Source: Phymorhynchus buccinoides
Lineage: Eukaryota > Mollusca > Gastropoda > Neogastropoda > Raphitomidae
Assembly: GCA_017654935.2 (NCBI GenBank)
Contig: CM065682.1
Span: forward strand, 34,017,432 to 34,081,431
DNA length: 64,000 nt
Direction: 5' to 3'
The translations under genes and the position numbers were made by a program. Below the pieces are notes generated by a model that saw only the letters and a program-made list of their open reading frames with translations, was not told the DNA's origin and made no database searches. Below, piece by piece: positions 12,013 to 23,959 of this stretch. The first letter of the stretch is position 1, and each line of letters begins with the position of its first letter.

Positions 12013-12137
12013 CTTTGGACCCTACTAACCAACGTTATATACATTTTTGTTAATCCATTTAATTGTGTACTAATTAAGATTTATTTTAATGCTAAACACA
12101 CTTTAATTATAATAAACATAAGAATACTTGTGTTGTG

Positions 12138-12301
12138 CTGCTCTAGAACTTTACTGGTTCTTTTTAAGAACTTAGTAGGTTCTTAATGGGAACATGGATG
12201 GTTCTTAATAAGAATTTGGTCAAGTGGTTGGGTGGTTCTTAATAGAGGGTGGCCAAGTGCAAAGAAGTTCTTATAAAAGAACCAGTAAAGTTCTAGAGCA
12301 G
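12138..12301. promoter_or_regulatory. Perfect 27-bp stem-loop with repeated decamers
   Basis: Positions 12138-12164 and 12275-12301 are exact reverse complements. The 110-base loop holds three copies of GGTTCTTAAT (12178-12187, 12200-12209, 12234-12243). A smaller AAGAACTTAGTAGGTTCTT stem lies at 12166-12184. The structure occurs once, beside the left gene. Its form would suit a replication-origin hairpin with initiator binding sites, or a transposon end. Neither can be shown from sequence alone. Confidence 0.6.
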
Positions 12302-12579
12302 GTTATTAAACAAGAACTTCTTAAAAACTTAAAAAGTAATTGTTTAAGTTGCTAAGATTTAATTGTGGTTTTGTTGTCAAGTTTTAAAGAGGAGTAAAAA
12401 TGGGGTTTTATAAAAATAACAAGTGTGTTTTATTTTAAAAACAAAAGTGGTGTGGTGTCAAGGTGGGTTAGTTGTTTTGGTGTGGTGTGGTGGGTTGGTT
12501 GTTTTGGTGTGGTGTGGTTGTGTGGTTGGTTAGTTGTTTTGGTGTTGTGTTATTTGCAAAACAAAACAATAGGGTAGGG

Positions 12580-13090
12580 TTAGCTGCTCGACGCTATGCG
12601 GAGTGTTGTGGAGGATTTTGGTAATAACAACGACGCTGTGCGGAGTGTTGTGTTGTTATCTGCCCGACGCTATGCGGAGTGTTATTATCTGCTCGACGCT
12701 ATGCGAGGTGTTGTGCTGTTAGCTGCTCGATGCTGTGCGGAGTGTTGTGCTGTTAGCTGCTCGATGCTGTGCGGAGTGTTGTGCTGTTAGCTGCTCGATG
12801 CTGTGCGGAGTGTTGTGCTGTTAGCTGCTCGAGGTGCTGTTATTTGCTCGATGCTGTGCGGAGTGTTGTGTTGTTAGCTGTCCACGTGCGGGTGTTGTGC
12901 TGTTGTACTGCTCGACGCTGTGCGGAGTGTTGTTATTTGCTCGACGCTATGCGGAGTGTTGTACTATTAGCTGCTCGACGCTGTGCGGAGTGTTAGCTGC
13001 TCGACGCTATGCGGAGTGTTGTGCTGTTATCTGTTCGACGCTGTGCGGAGTACTATTATCTACCCGACGCTATGCGGAGTGTTGTGCTGT
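12580..13090 (+). repeat. 34-bp tandem array in the palindrome spacer
   Basis: About 14 units follow GCTGCTCGACGCTATGCGGA then GTGTTGTGCTGTTA. Variants include TATTTGCTCG, a T/C change in CGAYGCT, and a few shortened units. The array is much richer in GC than the arms. The unit length is not a multiple of three, so the array is not coding. Confidence 0.92.
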
Positions 13091-13385
13091 TAACAACCAA
13101 AAGTGTTGTGCTGCTGTGGAAGTGCTGCTGCAGGTGTTGTGGATTAAAATTATAAAGAATAAAAAACATAACAAAAAAAAAAATGTTAAAGAAGATCTGC
13201 ATACAAGGATTAAAGGGTGCCTGTTGTTGTTTAAAAGCGCATATATTTTATTATAACAACACAAACTTTTGTATTCTTATGTTTATTATAATTAAAGTGT
13301 GTTTAGCATTAAAATAAATCTTAATTAGTACACAATTAAATGGATTAACAAAAATGTATATAACGTTGGTTAGTAGGGTCCAAAG

Positions 13386-13391
13386 TTTATT
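13386..13391 (-). terminator. Polyadenylation signal, copy 2
   Basis: Mirror of 12007-12012: AATAAA on the minus strand just past the stop of the second gene copy. Confidence 0.5.
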
Positions 13392-13399
13392 GGGGTAGG

Positions 13400-15478
13400 C
13401 TATTTTTTTTGCTCCGGTTCTATGGTTTCTATAATTCTTACAGCCATAGCTTTTTGTTTTTGTTTGGTTGTTTTAAATCCTGTGCAAACTATCTTGTGCT
13501 TATTAAGCATCTCCATCTGCTTATACTTTTCCCTAAGAAAAAAATTATCTATAAAGTCACCATAGTCTGTAAAAATAATATGTCTGTCTTGTCCTCTAAC
13601 TTTTAATATCCCATATTCTGTAACATCTAAAACAGTTCCTACATTTAAACTTTCTAGTTTTTTATAATCTTTTAGTTGTAATAGATCTGTCCTTAACACC
13701 AGTTTAGATGTAGTTAACGAATCTAATTCTTCCTCCACCTTTTTATAATCTACTTCTTGCCGCATAGTTATGTTTGTTTTAACATATTTGTTTTTTGTTG
13801 CACTCCACCCATATCCAATAATCTCTAAAGAAAATAAGATTTTAATTACATGGTTTCCATTAAAAGTGGCTGTTGGTTTAAATTTAAGTAGCAAATTTTT
13901 GGTGTAGTAATCTGCGAAGTATGGACCTGCATCTGTTGCAAGAATAAATGCAGGACCGTATTTGGTTGTTTTAGCAACAGCACCGTAAACCTCCAATACA
14001 GCACCAATTGGTAATGTGCTTAGCTTACCCGCATTAAAAGAGTGTTTAAGTATGTTATCTAATCCATTCTTCTTTACTATACTTTTTAGTTCTGTTACTC
14101 TTTTATTTATAATATTTTGTTCCATTTCCAAATTAAGAATCTCTTCCTTGGCTACTAGCTTTCTATCTGTGCAAACTATTTTTGGAGATACTTCTAAACT
14201 TAATGCAAATCTACTTTTGGTTTTTTTGTTGGTAGGTTTTGGATTGCAATAGAACCCAACTCCATTATTTTCTGTTAGACCGTAGTCTTTTGGGTTATTT
14301 GTGCTAACTTGGTGTATATAAGATTTGCTTGTTAGTTGGGCTGCACTATTCTCCACTGCACAATGTTTAGTATAGCTATTAATAGCTAACGACAAGTCTT
14401 TTCCATCCAAAAGTAAATAAATTATATCTAATGGTTTGTTAAATGTTAGTTCTGTTGCCATCCAATAAAAATCTTCTTTGCTATCACTATCTTTAAAGTA
14501 TCCACCAATCTTTTTTGTAAAAGAATTAATCCATAAGCATACAACAATTTTGGTGTTGCATTTAACAACAAGATTATGGGAGATTTTTTCTGTAACACAT
14601 GCCCATTGTTTACTAATTGGGGTGGAGTAACAGATCTCTGGTGTTAAAATATCCAACCAAGCATCTAAATATTTTTTAATGTCCTGCTCATTTGGCACTC
14701 TGCCATAGTAGGTTGTCTCCATTCTAAGTAATCCATGTTCTAACGCTGGTCTTTTATTATCTGTGCACCATGTAAATAAGTGGTGTCCTAAATTTCCTCG
14801 TACGCTATTACTCTCCACTTCCTGTACAAACTTGTTATAGATTTTGCTTCTAACCAAATTATCCTTGTTACTTGTATCCATGTAAGTTAAGCAATTCTCT
14901 CCAACATAGGAAGTGTTATTTAATATAATTTTATCCTCTCCAGTTGCATCTCCCTCCATGCGAAAATCTAAATCCAACATCTTAGTTATGGTTTCTTCTC
15001 GATTAAAAGAGCCTGCAAAATCTTGCGTAATATCTATATCCTCTAAAACTATATCGTATTTAGCAAATTCCGGGTCGCCAATAATTTGGTAAACTAATGC
15101 GAGTGGGATGGATTTGCATGCTACTTTGTACTTTTGTCTTTCCTTAGCAGTGTAACCAATAGCATTAACAAAAACTTTATGGTTGTATCTTAACAAAATA
15201 ACTCTAATTAAATGGTTATAATAACCAACCATAGTATTTTTAGAATCCAACATGTTACGTGGTGTGGAGAGTACAAAGTTATCGCAGAATATATTGCTAA
15301 TAGGGTAGAGAGTGTGTCCTTTCTTCCCGTTTTTGTTAAAGTTTATCCCATACATATCATTTTTACAGTTTAATAAACATATCTTTTCCATAAGTGCTAC
15401 TGCTCCAATTTTATCTCTATTGGATAGTTGGGTTTTATCGATCTTTATCCACTGTTGCACATCCAGTATATCTACCAT
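13400..15478 (-). CDS. Putative rolling-circle-type replication initiator (copy 2)
   Basis: Identical 692-residue product to the gene at 9920-11998, on the opposite strand, so the two genes converge on the spacer. The candidate motifs (acidic strand at residue 147, Tyr-Lys at 214-216, R.E at 252-254) and the two C-terminal repeats are all kept. Neither copy has a premature stop. That points to very recent duplication, gene conversion between arms, or selection on both. The two 3' contexts differ: only the left copy has the 27-bp stem-loop next to it. Function is as uncertain as for copy 1. Confidence 0.7.
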   Translation of the reverse strand: MVDILDVQQWIKIDKTQLSNRDKIGAVALMEKICLLNCKNDMYGINFNKNGKKGHTLYPISNIFCDNFVLSTPRNMLDSKNTMVGYYNHLIRVILLRYNHKVFVNAIGYTAKERQKYKVACKSIPLALVYQIIGDPEFAKYDIVLEDIDITQDFAGSFNREETITKMLDLDFRMEGDATGEDKIILNNTSYVGENCLTYMDTSNKDNLVRSKIYNKFVQEVESNSVRGNLGHHLFTWCTDNKRPALEHGLLRMETTYYGRVPNEQDIKKYLDAWLDILTPEICYSTPISKQWACVTEKISHNLVVKCNTKIVVCLWINSFTKKIGGYFKDSDSKEDFYWMATELTFNKPLDIIYLLLDGKDLSLAINSYTKHCAVENSAAQLTSKSYIHQVSTNNPKDYGLTENNGVGFYCNPKPTNKKTKSRFALSLEVSPKIVCTDRKLVAKEEILNLEMEQNIINKRVTELKSIVKKNGLDNILKHSFNAGKLSTLPIGAVLEVYGAVAKTTKYGPAFILATDAGPYFADYYTKNLLLKFKPTATFNGNHVIKILFSLEIIGYGWSATKNKYVKTNITMRQEVDYKKVEEELDSLTTSKLVLRTDLLQLKDYKKLESLNVGTVLDVTEYGILKVRGQDRHIIFTDYGDFIDNFFLREKYKQMEMLNKHKIVCTGFKTTKQKQKAMAVRIIETIEPEQKK

Positions 15479-15627
15479 TTTTGTTTCTTTTTTATTAGAT
15501 AGGATTTTAGTTAAATTAAAATTAATTTTGTAAAAATATTGGATTTTAGTATAAAAATGAGTTTTAGTGTTTATAAATTATAAAAACGTGCTGTTTTAAA
15601 TAAAAAGATGTGGTGTTTTTACTAAAA

Positions 15628-15705
15628 GTAGATAGAAGGTCGTTTCCTTAACCTATATAGTTGGTGGTAGATAGAATAGTAGATGGAATAGTAGATGGAA
15701 GGTCG
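15628..15705 (-). promoter_or_regulatory. Iteron-like direct repeats and TATA-like site, right arm
   Basis: Mirror image of 9693-9770, upstream of the second gene copy. Confidence 0.35.
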
Positions 15706-15717
15706 TATGAGCTTGTT

Positions 15718-18045
<2,328 letters not shown>

Positions 18046-20958
18046 ATGTACACCCGTAGTAATAACAATCGAATCACAGGGACTCAAATGAGTCACTTAA
18101 ATGTTTATCATTTGTACAATAAGCTTGCTGACATCTCTTTGCTACTCAATGAACCCCCAAACACCCACATTCTCGGACTCACAGAAACACGCCTGCACTC
18201 AGGCATATCTGATGAACTCCTTCACATCCCCCACTACACCATTCTCCGCCGTGATGCCCAACGCAAAGGTGAAACCGGCATAGCTACATACATACATGAC
18301 AGTTTAGCTAATTTTACTAAAAGGAGAGCAGATCTAGAATCGTTTATAGAATGTATTTGGCTAGAGGTTAAATTTCCAAGATCCCCATCTTTTTTAATTG
18401 GTTTTGTTTACAGGAATCCCTCCGCAACGTTCATCTGGCTAGACGATTTTGTTGCCATGATGGACAAGGTGACCCGCCTCAATAATAATGTTATTCTGCT
18501 TGGGGATTTTAATTTCGACCTCATGAAATCACAGCCATCATGGCAATCCACCACTTCTTTATTTGGTTTGCACCAACTTGTAACCTCCCCCACCCGAATC
18601 ACCCCCACCTCCTCCACCCTCCTTGACCATATTCTTACAAATAATACATGCTTGGTATCAAACGTTAGAACTTTAAATAAAAGTATTAGCGACCATTTCC
18701 CCATTTGTTGCACTTATCTATTCAAGCCTCCAAAACAGCCAAATAAGGGACACACTACTATTCATTACAGATCGTTTAAACATTTCAGTCAAAATGACTA
18801 CTTTTACGACCTTAATGTAGCTAATTTTAATGACATTTTTAATTATACTGACCCTGAGAGTGCTCTAGATGCCTTTTATAATACGCTTCTCCCAATAGTG
18901 AACAAGCACGCACCGCTTCGCAGGAAAAGAGTCAAACAACCTTCTCTCCCTGGTTGGCTCACACCTGACATACAGGGGTCTATGAAAGAGAGGGATATAC
19001 TAAAGAAGGAGAGAGATCAGTTACAAAAACAAACATTACCTAAAAAGAACGCAGATAATGCGCAACTCTCCGATTCTGCCAAAGAGAAACACAAGCTTGA
19101 CAGAGAAAAGAAGGAGACTGAATACAAGAAACAACGCAATAAAGTAGTTGACCTTATTGAAGTGTCAAAGCGAAACTACTTTAATAAAATGTTAGCCACA
19201 AACAAAGATACGGCTTCATTATGGCGAGCAATAAATACTTTCAGTAACAAGAATTGCACTAAACAAAATCACAGCTACACCTGGTCTCCTAACTCATTCA
19301 ACGAGCACTTCCTCAACTTAGCAAGTTCAACAATGCAGTCTGACACCTTATGCCCTAATAAATACACGGTCCCCTCTTTGCTCCAAACCTTTTGCGAGGA
19401 GAGAACAAACCAACACTCCTCCTTTCAGATACCTTTACTAGCAGTTCATGAAGTAGGAGCTCTTATTACTAGTTTAAAGAATAAAAAATCAATGGGACCT
19501 GACACGTTAAACGCCTCTCTTTTAAAACTTTCTCTTCCATACATTGTCGAACCCCTTACATATAATTTGTGCATAGACCTAAGAACAATACCCTCTGCCC
19601 TAAAAACAGCTAAAGTTATCCCAATACCCAAAACAAACGATAATTCTGACCTAAGCAACTTTAGACCTATTTCACTTCTGTCAGTGCTATCAAAACCCCT
19701 AGAAAAGCACGTCCACAGTCACCTATCTAAATATCTAGAAAACTCCAACCTCCTTCACCCCCTTCAGTCTGGCTTTCGTAATCACCATTCTTGTCACACA
19801 GCTCTTGTCCGTTTGTGTGATTCTTGGCTCTCAGCAATAAACAAGCATCAGTTAACTGGTTCCGTCTTTCTTGATCTAAGAAAAGCCTTCGACCTTGTCG
19901 ACCACACAATACTTATCAACAAATTATCACACTATCTCAGAAACCAGCACTCCCTAACATTCCTTTCATCATATCTGGATAATAGAACGCAATACGTTTT
20001 TTGTAATGGCGAGTCCTCTTCTACAGGCAAGGTGAAATGTGGTGTACCCCAGGGATCTGTCCTCGGTCCATTACTTTTCTGTATTTTCATTAACGATCTT
20101 CCATTGTCTATATCCAACCCAAATGTTTCATGCGATCTTTTTGCAGATGACTCCTCCCTGCATTCCAGTTCGGAAAATGTAACTGACATCCAAAACTCTC
20201 TTCAATCAGGCTTACATGATGTATCTAAATGGTGCAAGGATAATTCTATGTTAATTCATCCCAAGAAAACAAAGTGCATGGTTGTAACCTCCCGTCAAAA
20301 GCATCAACTAACACGCCATTCCCTTAACCTAACTATTGATGGCAACGATATCGAACAAGTTCATGAACATCGAGTTCTAGGCGTCATACTTGATGACAAA
20401 CTCAACTGGCAATCACATATAAATCACGTTAGAAATAAACTAGCACGCAACCTATTCCTTCTCAAACGACTTCAATCCTACCTAGACCTAGACGCACGTA
20501 AAATGTTCTTCTATGGCCACTGCCTCTCGCACATCAACTATGCATCCACTCTATGGTCCTATGCTGCTAAAAAACACCTAAAAAAACTAGCATCGCTCCA
20601 CAGAAGAGCGATCAACTTAATCCTGCCAGATCCATCTCTGTCAACTTCAGAAAAGTTTCATAATCTTGAAATTTTACCACTTGAACACCAGTTACAGTAC
20701 AACACAGCTGTCCTAATGTATAAAGTCCACAGTAACTTGACACCCCAGTACCTAGAAAATCTCTTAACTCCTTCCACATGTAGTTATCGTTCTGATAAAT
20801 ATGTTCTTCCACGCACCCGCATTGACCTTTACAAAACAAGCTTTTCCTTTTCAGGGCCATATGCTTGGAACTCACTGCCTTCAGATGTAAAGGCATTTTC
20901 GTCAGTATCAAATTTCAAATCTAACTTGCGGGGGCATCTCCTTAATCCCATCCATTAA
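18046..20958 (+). CDS. LINE A ORF2: endonuclease and reverse transcriptase
   Basis: Intact 970-codon frame of a non-LTR retrotransposon. It would nick target DNA and copy the element's RNA into the nick. An APE-type endonuclease occupies about residues 15-225, with TETRL at 46-50, LGDFNFD at 152-158 and SDHFP at 215-219. A Lys-rich linker spans about 290-380. The reverse transcriptase spans about 510-760, with NFRPISLL at 538, FLDLRKAFD at 608-616, GVPQGSVLGP at 666-675 and the catalytic FADD at 699-702. The C-terminus carries the YAWNSLP..VK signature of CR1/L2-group LINEs. No ORF1 is visible upstream. All catalytic motifs are present, so the copy could be active if transcribed. Clade placement beyond the CR1/L2 group is uncertain. 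Confidence 0.92.
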   Translation: MYTRSNNNRITGTQMSHLNVYHLYNKLADISLLLNEPPNTHILGLTETRLHSGISDELLHIPHYTILRRDAQRKGETGIATYIHDSLANFTKRRADLESFIECIWLEVKFPRSPSFLIGFVYRNPSATFIWLDDFVAMMDKVTRLNNNVILLGDFNFDLMKSQPSWQSTTSLFGLHQLVTSPTRITPTSSTLLDHILTNNTCLVSNVRTLNKSISDHFPICCTYLFKPPKQPNKGHTTIHYRSFKHFSQNDYFYDLNVANFNDIFNYTDPESALDAFYNTLLPIVNKHAPLRRKRVKQPSLPGWLTPDIQGSMKERDILKKERDQLQKQTLPKKNADNAQLSDSAKEKHKLDREKKETEYKKQRNKVVDLIEVSKRNYFNKMLATNKDTASLWRAINTFSNKNCTKQNHSYTWSPNSFNEHFLNLASSTMQSDTLCPNKYTVPSLLQTFCEERTNQHSSFQIPLLAVHEVGALITSLKNKKSMGPDTLNASLLKLSLPYIVEPLTYNLCIDLRTIPSALKTAKVIPIPKTNDNSDLSNFRPISLLSVLSKPLEKHVHSHLSKYLENSNLLHPLQSGFRNHHSCHTALVRLCDSWLSAINKHQLTGSVFLDLRKAFDLVDHTILINKLSHYLRNQHSLTFLSSYLDNRTQYVFCNGESSSTGKVKCGVPQGSVLGPLLFCIFINDLPLSISNPNVSCDLFADDSSLHSSSENVTDIQNSLQSGLHDVSKWCKDNSMLIHPKKTKCMVVTSRQKHQLTRHSLNLTIDGNDIEQVHEHRVLGVILDDKLNWQSHINHVRNKLARNLFLLKRLQSYLDLDARKMFFYGHCLSHINYASTLWSYAAKKHLKKLASLHRRAINLILPDPSLSTSEKFHNLEILPLEHQLQYNTAVLMYKVHSNLTPQYLENLLTPSTCSYRSDKYVLPRTRIDLYKTSFSFSGPYAWNSLPSDVKAFSSVSNFKSNLRGHLLNPIH

Positions 20959-21163
20959 AACTTCACTATCACTTAATGCACCACACACGAGCCATTTTGT
21001 CTGTTTAGACTAATGCTGTCATTTTGTTTCTCTGATTATGTTTGCTTGGTGTTTTTTTTCTTTTTCTGTTTGACATTAGGCTACTTGTGTCATTATGCTT
21101 TTATGATTACTTTTACTTTTTATTTGATTTACATTAGCCTAATTGTGTTATTATGATGCTATG

Positions 21164-21212
<49 letters not shown>

Positions 21213-21442
21213 GTAGTAGTAGTAGTAGTAGATGAAGTAAATTGCGGTGGAAGTCATTTTTTGTTTCTTTCTTCATTTATGTTTTGTTTGGTCGGTTGGT
21301 TTCTGTTTTGCTTGTTCTTATTACTGATGGTGATGTTCTGCGTACCGTGTTATTGCTACATTACTGTGACACTCTAGTTGTAATAGTAGTAGTAGTGGTA
21401 GTGGTAGTAGTAGTGATGGTGATGGAGGTAGTGATAGTAATT

Positions 21443-21485
<43 letters not shown>

Positions 21486-21585
21486 ATGATGAAGTAAGTT
21501 GTGGTGGAAGTCATTTTTATTTTTTTCTTCTCTTCATTTATGTTTTGTTTATGTTATGTTATGTTATTATTATTATTATTATTAT

Positions 21586-21624
<39 letters not shown>

Positions 21625-21845
21625 ATGAAGTAAATTGCGGTGGAAGTCATTTTTTGTTTCTTTCTTCATTTATGTTTTGTTTGGTCGGTTGGTTTCTGTT
21701 TTGCTTGTTCTTATTACTGATGGTGATGTTCTGCGTACCGTGTTATTGTTACATTACTGTGGCACTCTAGTAGTAATAGTAGTGGTAGTGGTAGTAGTAG
21801 TGATGGTGATGGAGGTAGTAATAGTAATTGTAATAGTAATTGTAA

Positions 21846-21892
<47 letters not shown>

Positions 21893-22497
21893 ATAGTAGT
21901 AGTAGTAGTTGTAGTGGTGTGGTGATGGTGGTGGTGATGGTGGAAGTAATAGTAATAGTTGGTGAAGACGGGGTAGAGGGTCCATGGGCGGGTGGAGGGC
22001 CCGTGCCGGTTGTCTCATGGAGTGGGGCGGGTTTCGGTCGGATTTGTCCATGAGACGAATGCTAAACATTTACACTTGTCTCATGGGCAGAATGTGACCG
22101 AGATTTGCTTTGTTTTGTGGCATAGTTGGAGTGGGCTTCTTACCCGCCCATGGGCTTTTTGCTCCGTCTAACACTAGTAGTAGTAATTGTAGTAGAAGAA
22201 GTATATTGTAGTAATAGAGGTGTTTTTAATCTATTACCTTGTTTAACTGGTTGGTTAGTTTTCTATTTTATTTGTTTTTATTGCTTATGTTGATGCTCTG
22301 CCTGCCATGTCGTTGCTATATTACTGTTTGTTGTTATTTTTTGTTGGCGATGTTCCTGTGTCTCAGTGTTCATTTATAGTATTAGTTATGTATTGCATGC
22401 TTAAAACCAAGGACAGAATGGAAGACTAGGCCCAGCCTAAATTCTTTTCCTTGTAAAATAAAGTTTCTGAGTTCTGAGTTCTGAGTTCTGAGTTCTC
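20959..22497 (+). mobile_element. LINE A 3' UTR with trinucleotide expansions and 7-bp tail
   Basis: The sequence has TTA/TAG runs (21165-21235, 21440-21490, 21570-21625, 21840-21910) separated by related unique blocks. The block at 21231-21430 recurs at 21624-21815 (period 393), with weaker copies at 21487 and 22200. Near 22455 a TAAAATAAAG sequence leads to (GAGTTCT)n at 22466-22497. That resembles the short tandem tail of a CR1-group LINE. Assigning all of it to one 3' UTR is inference; a separate element may own the tail. Confidence 0.45.
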
Positions 22498-22738
22498 TCT
22501 CTCCGTCTTCATATATCTCTGTGTCTCTGTCTCTGTTTCTCGTGTTGCCTGTCTGCGATTTCTCTCTTCGACTGTCCCCTTCCCTCCTCTTTCCCTCGCT
22601 CTGTCTGTCTCTTTGTCTCTGTCTCACTGCACGCCTGCCTCTTTCTCCTCCCCGCATTCTCTCCGTGCCTCTTGTTTGTATGTGTGCACGTACAGAATTA
22701 AGAAAGAGACAATAATATGCATTCGTAGGCATAGAGGA
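22498..22738. repeat. Impure (TC)-rich tract and spacer
   Basis: Pyrimidine-rich, TCTCTGTCTC-like sequence continues to about 22650, then short unique sequence. It ends in the 8-bp ATAGAGGA duplication of the next MITE (22731-22738). Confidence 0.7.
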
Positions 22739-23018
22739 TAGAGGTGGGGGGAAAACCGGTTTGAACCGAAAATCCGGTGCTTAACTTTCGCAGTTCGAAA
22801 AACCGGTTCGAGATGCTGTGAACCGTTTTTTAAACTGCAAACTGAACGTAAGTTTTTCTTAGAATAACGCATTCTTTTCGAAGAACAACACTGATTCTCA
22901 GCGCAGATTGGGTATTTGTAAAACAGTTTCTAGTTTGTGGTGGTGTATGGCTTTGACTTTGACTGAGTGTTGAGTTGAGTGTGTGTGTGTGTGTGTGTCA
23001 TAAGTGATAATTTTCTTT

Positions 23019-23058
<40 letters not shown>

Positions 23059-23208
23059 CGTGCGTGCGTGAGTGTGAATATTCTGACAAATAAATATGTG
23101 CTTGCATAGGTGAAACTAGTGATGCGAGTACTGGTATGTAAAAACCGGTTCGAATAAGGGAAACCGGTTTAAAACCGGTTCCGATGTTTGAACCGGTTCT
23201 CAACTCTA
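22739..23208 (-). mobile_element. hAT-like MITE, copy 2 (470 bp)
   Basis: Reverse-orientation relative of 5922-6403. It is bounded by TAGAGGTG and CAACTCTA, with a perfect 8-bp duplication ATAGAGGA at 22731-22738 and 23209-23216. It shares the AACCGGTT clusters, a central stretch (CTTAGAATAACGCATTCTTT on the + strand) and internal CAAAGTCAAAG repeats. GT microsatellites inside it (22979-23058) have expanded independently of copy 1. No coding capacity. Confidence 0.85.
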
Positions 23209-23216
23209 ATAGAGGA

Positions 23217-23720
23217 TACTCACTATACAAAAAATTAAGTTGATCAAAGATCAACTGATATAAAGTCGAGCTAAAACAATGTTGACATTTCAATTTACAA
23301 ATAAAAAGCCCTCAGCTTTTATTTTTGAATATGACAGCACTCACACATTCATAAATTAACAAATAAAACAATGTGAGTGACACTGTTATAAATAGAAAGG
23401 TTGTGTTTCATGAACAAACAATTAGAACTGCATCAAATTGAACTAGCAGCAACAGAAAATGTAAAACACCTTGTAATTGTTTTGCAAAATATGTGCATAA
23501 AATACACTAGTAACAAACTTTTGTGTGTCTTCCCCTTAAACCGTTGTATCAAAAGAGATCACTAGAACGGGCCATAAAATTGTTCATTCAGCAATTATAA
23601 CATTGTATTAATGTAACCAAAGAGTGCTATTGTTAAGCAATCCTAACATTGTGACTAAAGGGTGCTACTGAAAAGGGCCATAACGTTCGTGTTAAAAAAA
23701 CCCAGTTAAGGAGTTGGGTT
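23217..23720 (+). repeat. Divergent fragment of the 45-64 kb composite block
   Basis: Positions 23230-23560 resemble 59462-59840: the TTGATCAAAGATCAAC start, the GTGAGTGACACTGTT phrase and the AACTAGCAGCAACA phrase occur in the same order. Positions 23570-23690 resemble units of the 61-kb minisatellite. Similarity is clearly lower than between the two main arms, so this is an older copy. Confidence 0.75.
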
Positions 23721-23890
23721 TCCTGACAAAATGCCACTTAACAGTTAACTGACTTTTCTTTTGCTGGAAGCAGAAGTGGATTATATCAGTTAACTACTTA
23801 ACTGGAATAAGAACAGACAGTTAACTTCTTAACTGGTATCTTAAAGCCAGTTAAGTATCATTTTTGAGCCCCATATAACTGTCGCTATGT
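23720..23890. repeat. Palindromic AGTTAA/TTAACT cluster
   Basis: Three or four copies of CAGTTAACTxCTTAACTGG-like inverted motifs occur within about 150 bases. No function assigned. Confidence 0.5.
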
Positions 23891-23959
23891 TTTGAGGTGC
23901 AGAATCTAAGACCAGCAGTCCCAGGGGAACGAGTCTTTGTTATGCCATCAGGAGGCAAC

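Larger units (their letters stand above)
9681..12127 (+). repeat. Left arm of the 2447-bp inverted repeat
   Basis: The arm starts at AACAAGCTCATACGACC and ends at AAGAATAC. Beyond each boundary the two sides differ at once. Direct repeats of a CCATCTACTATT-like unit and two CGACCTTCYATCTAC motifs occupy 9693-9770. The coding sequence begins 239 bp from the outer end. Confidence 0.9.
12128..13270. other. Palindrome spacer
   Basis: The spacer holds, in order, a long hairpin (12138-12301), an AT-rich stretch, GGTGTGGTGTGG-type G/T-rich sequence (12440-12560), and a 34-bp tandem array (12580-13090). Short frames across it, rich in Cys and Leu, are shadows of the array. A control or origin role for the spacer is inference. 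Confidence 0.6.
9681..15717. mobile_element. Long palindrome with duplicated replicase-like gene
   Basis: Positions 9681-12127 and 13271-15717 are inverted copies with no length difference: every matched pair of coordinates I checked sums to 25398. Each arm contains a complete 692-codon gene reading toward the spacer, and the two translations are identical. The 1143-bp spacer is not palindromic as a whole. No target duplication is visible next to 9681 or 15717. The arms are AT-rich and unlike the flanks. Candidate interpretations are a mobile element with gene-bearing inverted repeats, an integrated replicon in head-to-head form, or a recent inverted duplication. Assembly artefact is less likely because the spacer is long and structured. 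Confidence 0.75.
13271..15717 (-). repeat. Right arm of the 2447-bp inverted repeat
   Basis: Reverse complement of 9681-12127, ending outward at GAGCTTGTT. The sequence beyond (CTCCACTAGC) shares nothing with the left flank. Confidence 0.9.

Noticed and set aside
12596..13256. Cys-rich ORFs in the palindrome spacer
   Set aside because: They are frames of the 34-bp tandem array, whose unit is not a multiple of three.
9681..15717. Pure assembly fold-back artefact as the explanation of the palindrome
   Set aside because: Not fully excluded, but a missed-adapter chimera would normally join the arms with little or no spacer. Here 1143 bp of structured, non-palindromic sequence separates them and the outer flanks differ.
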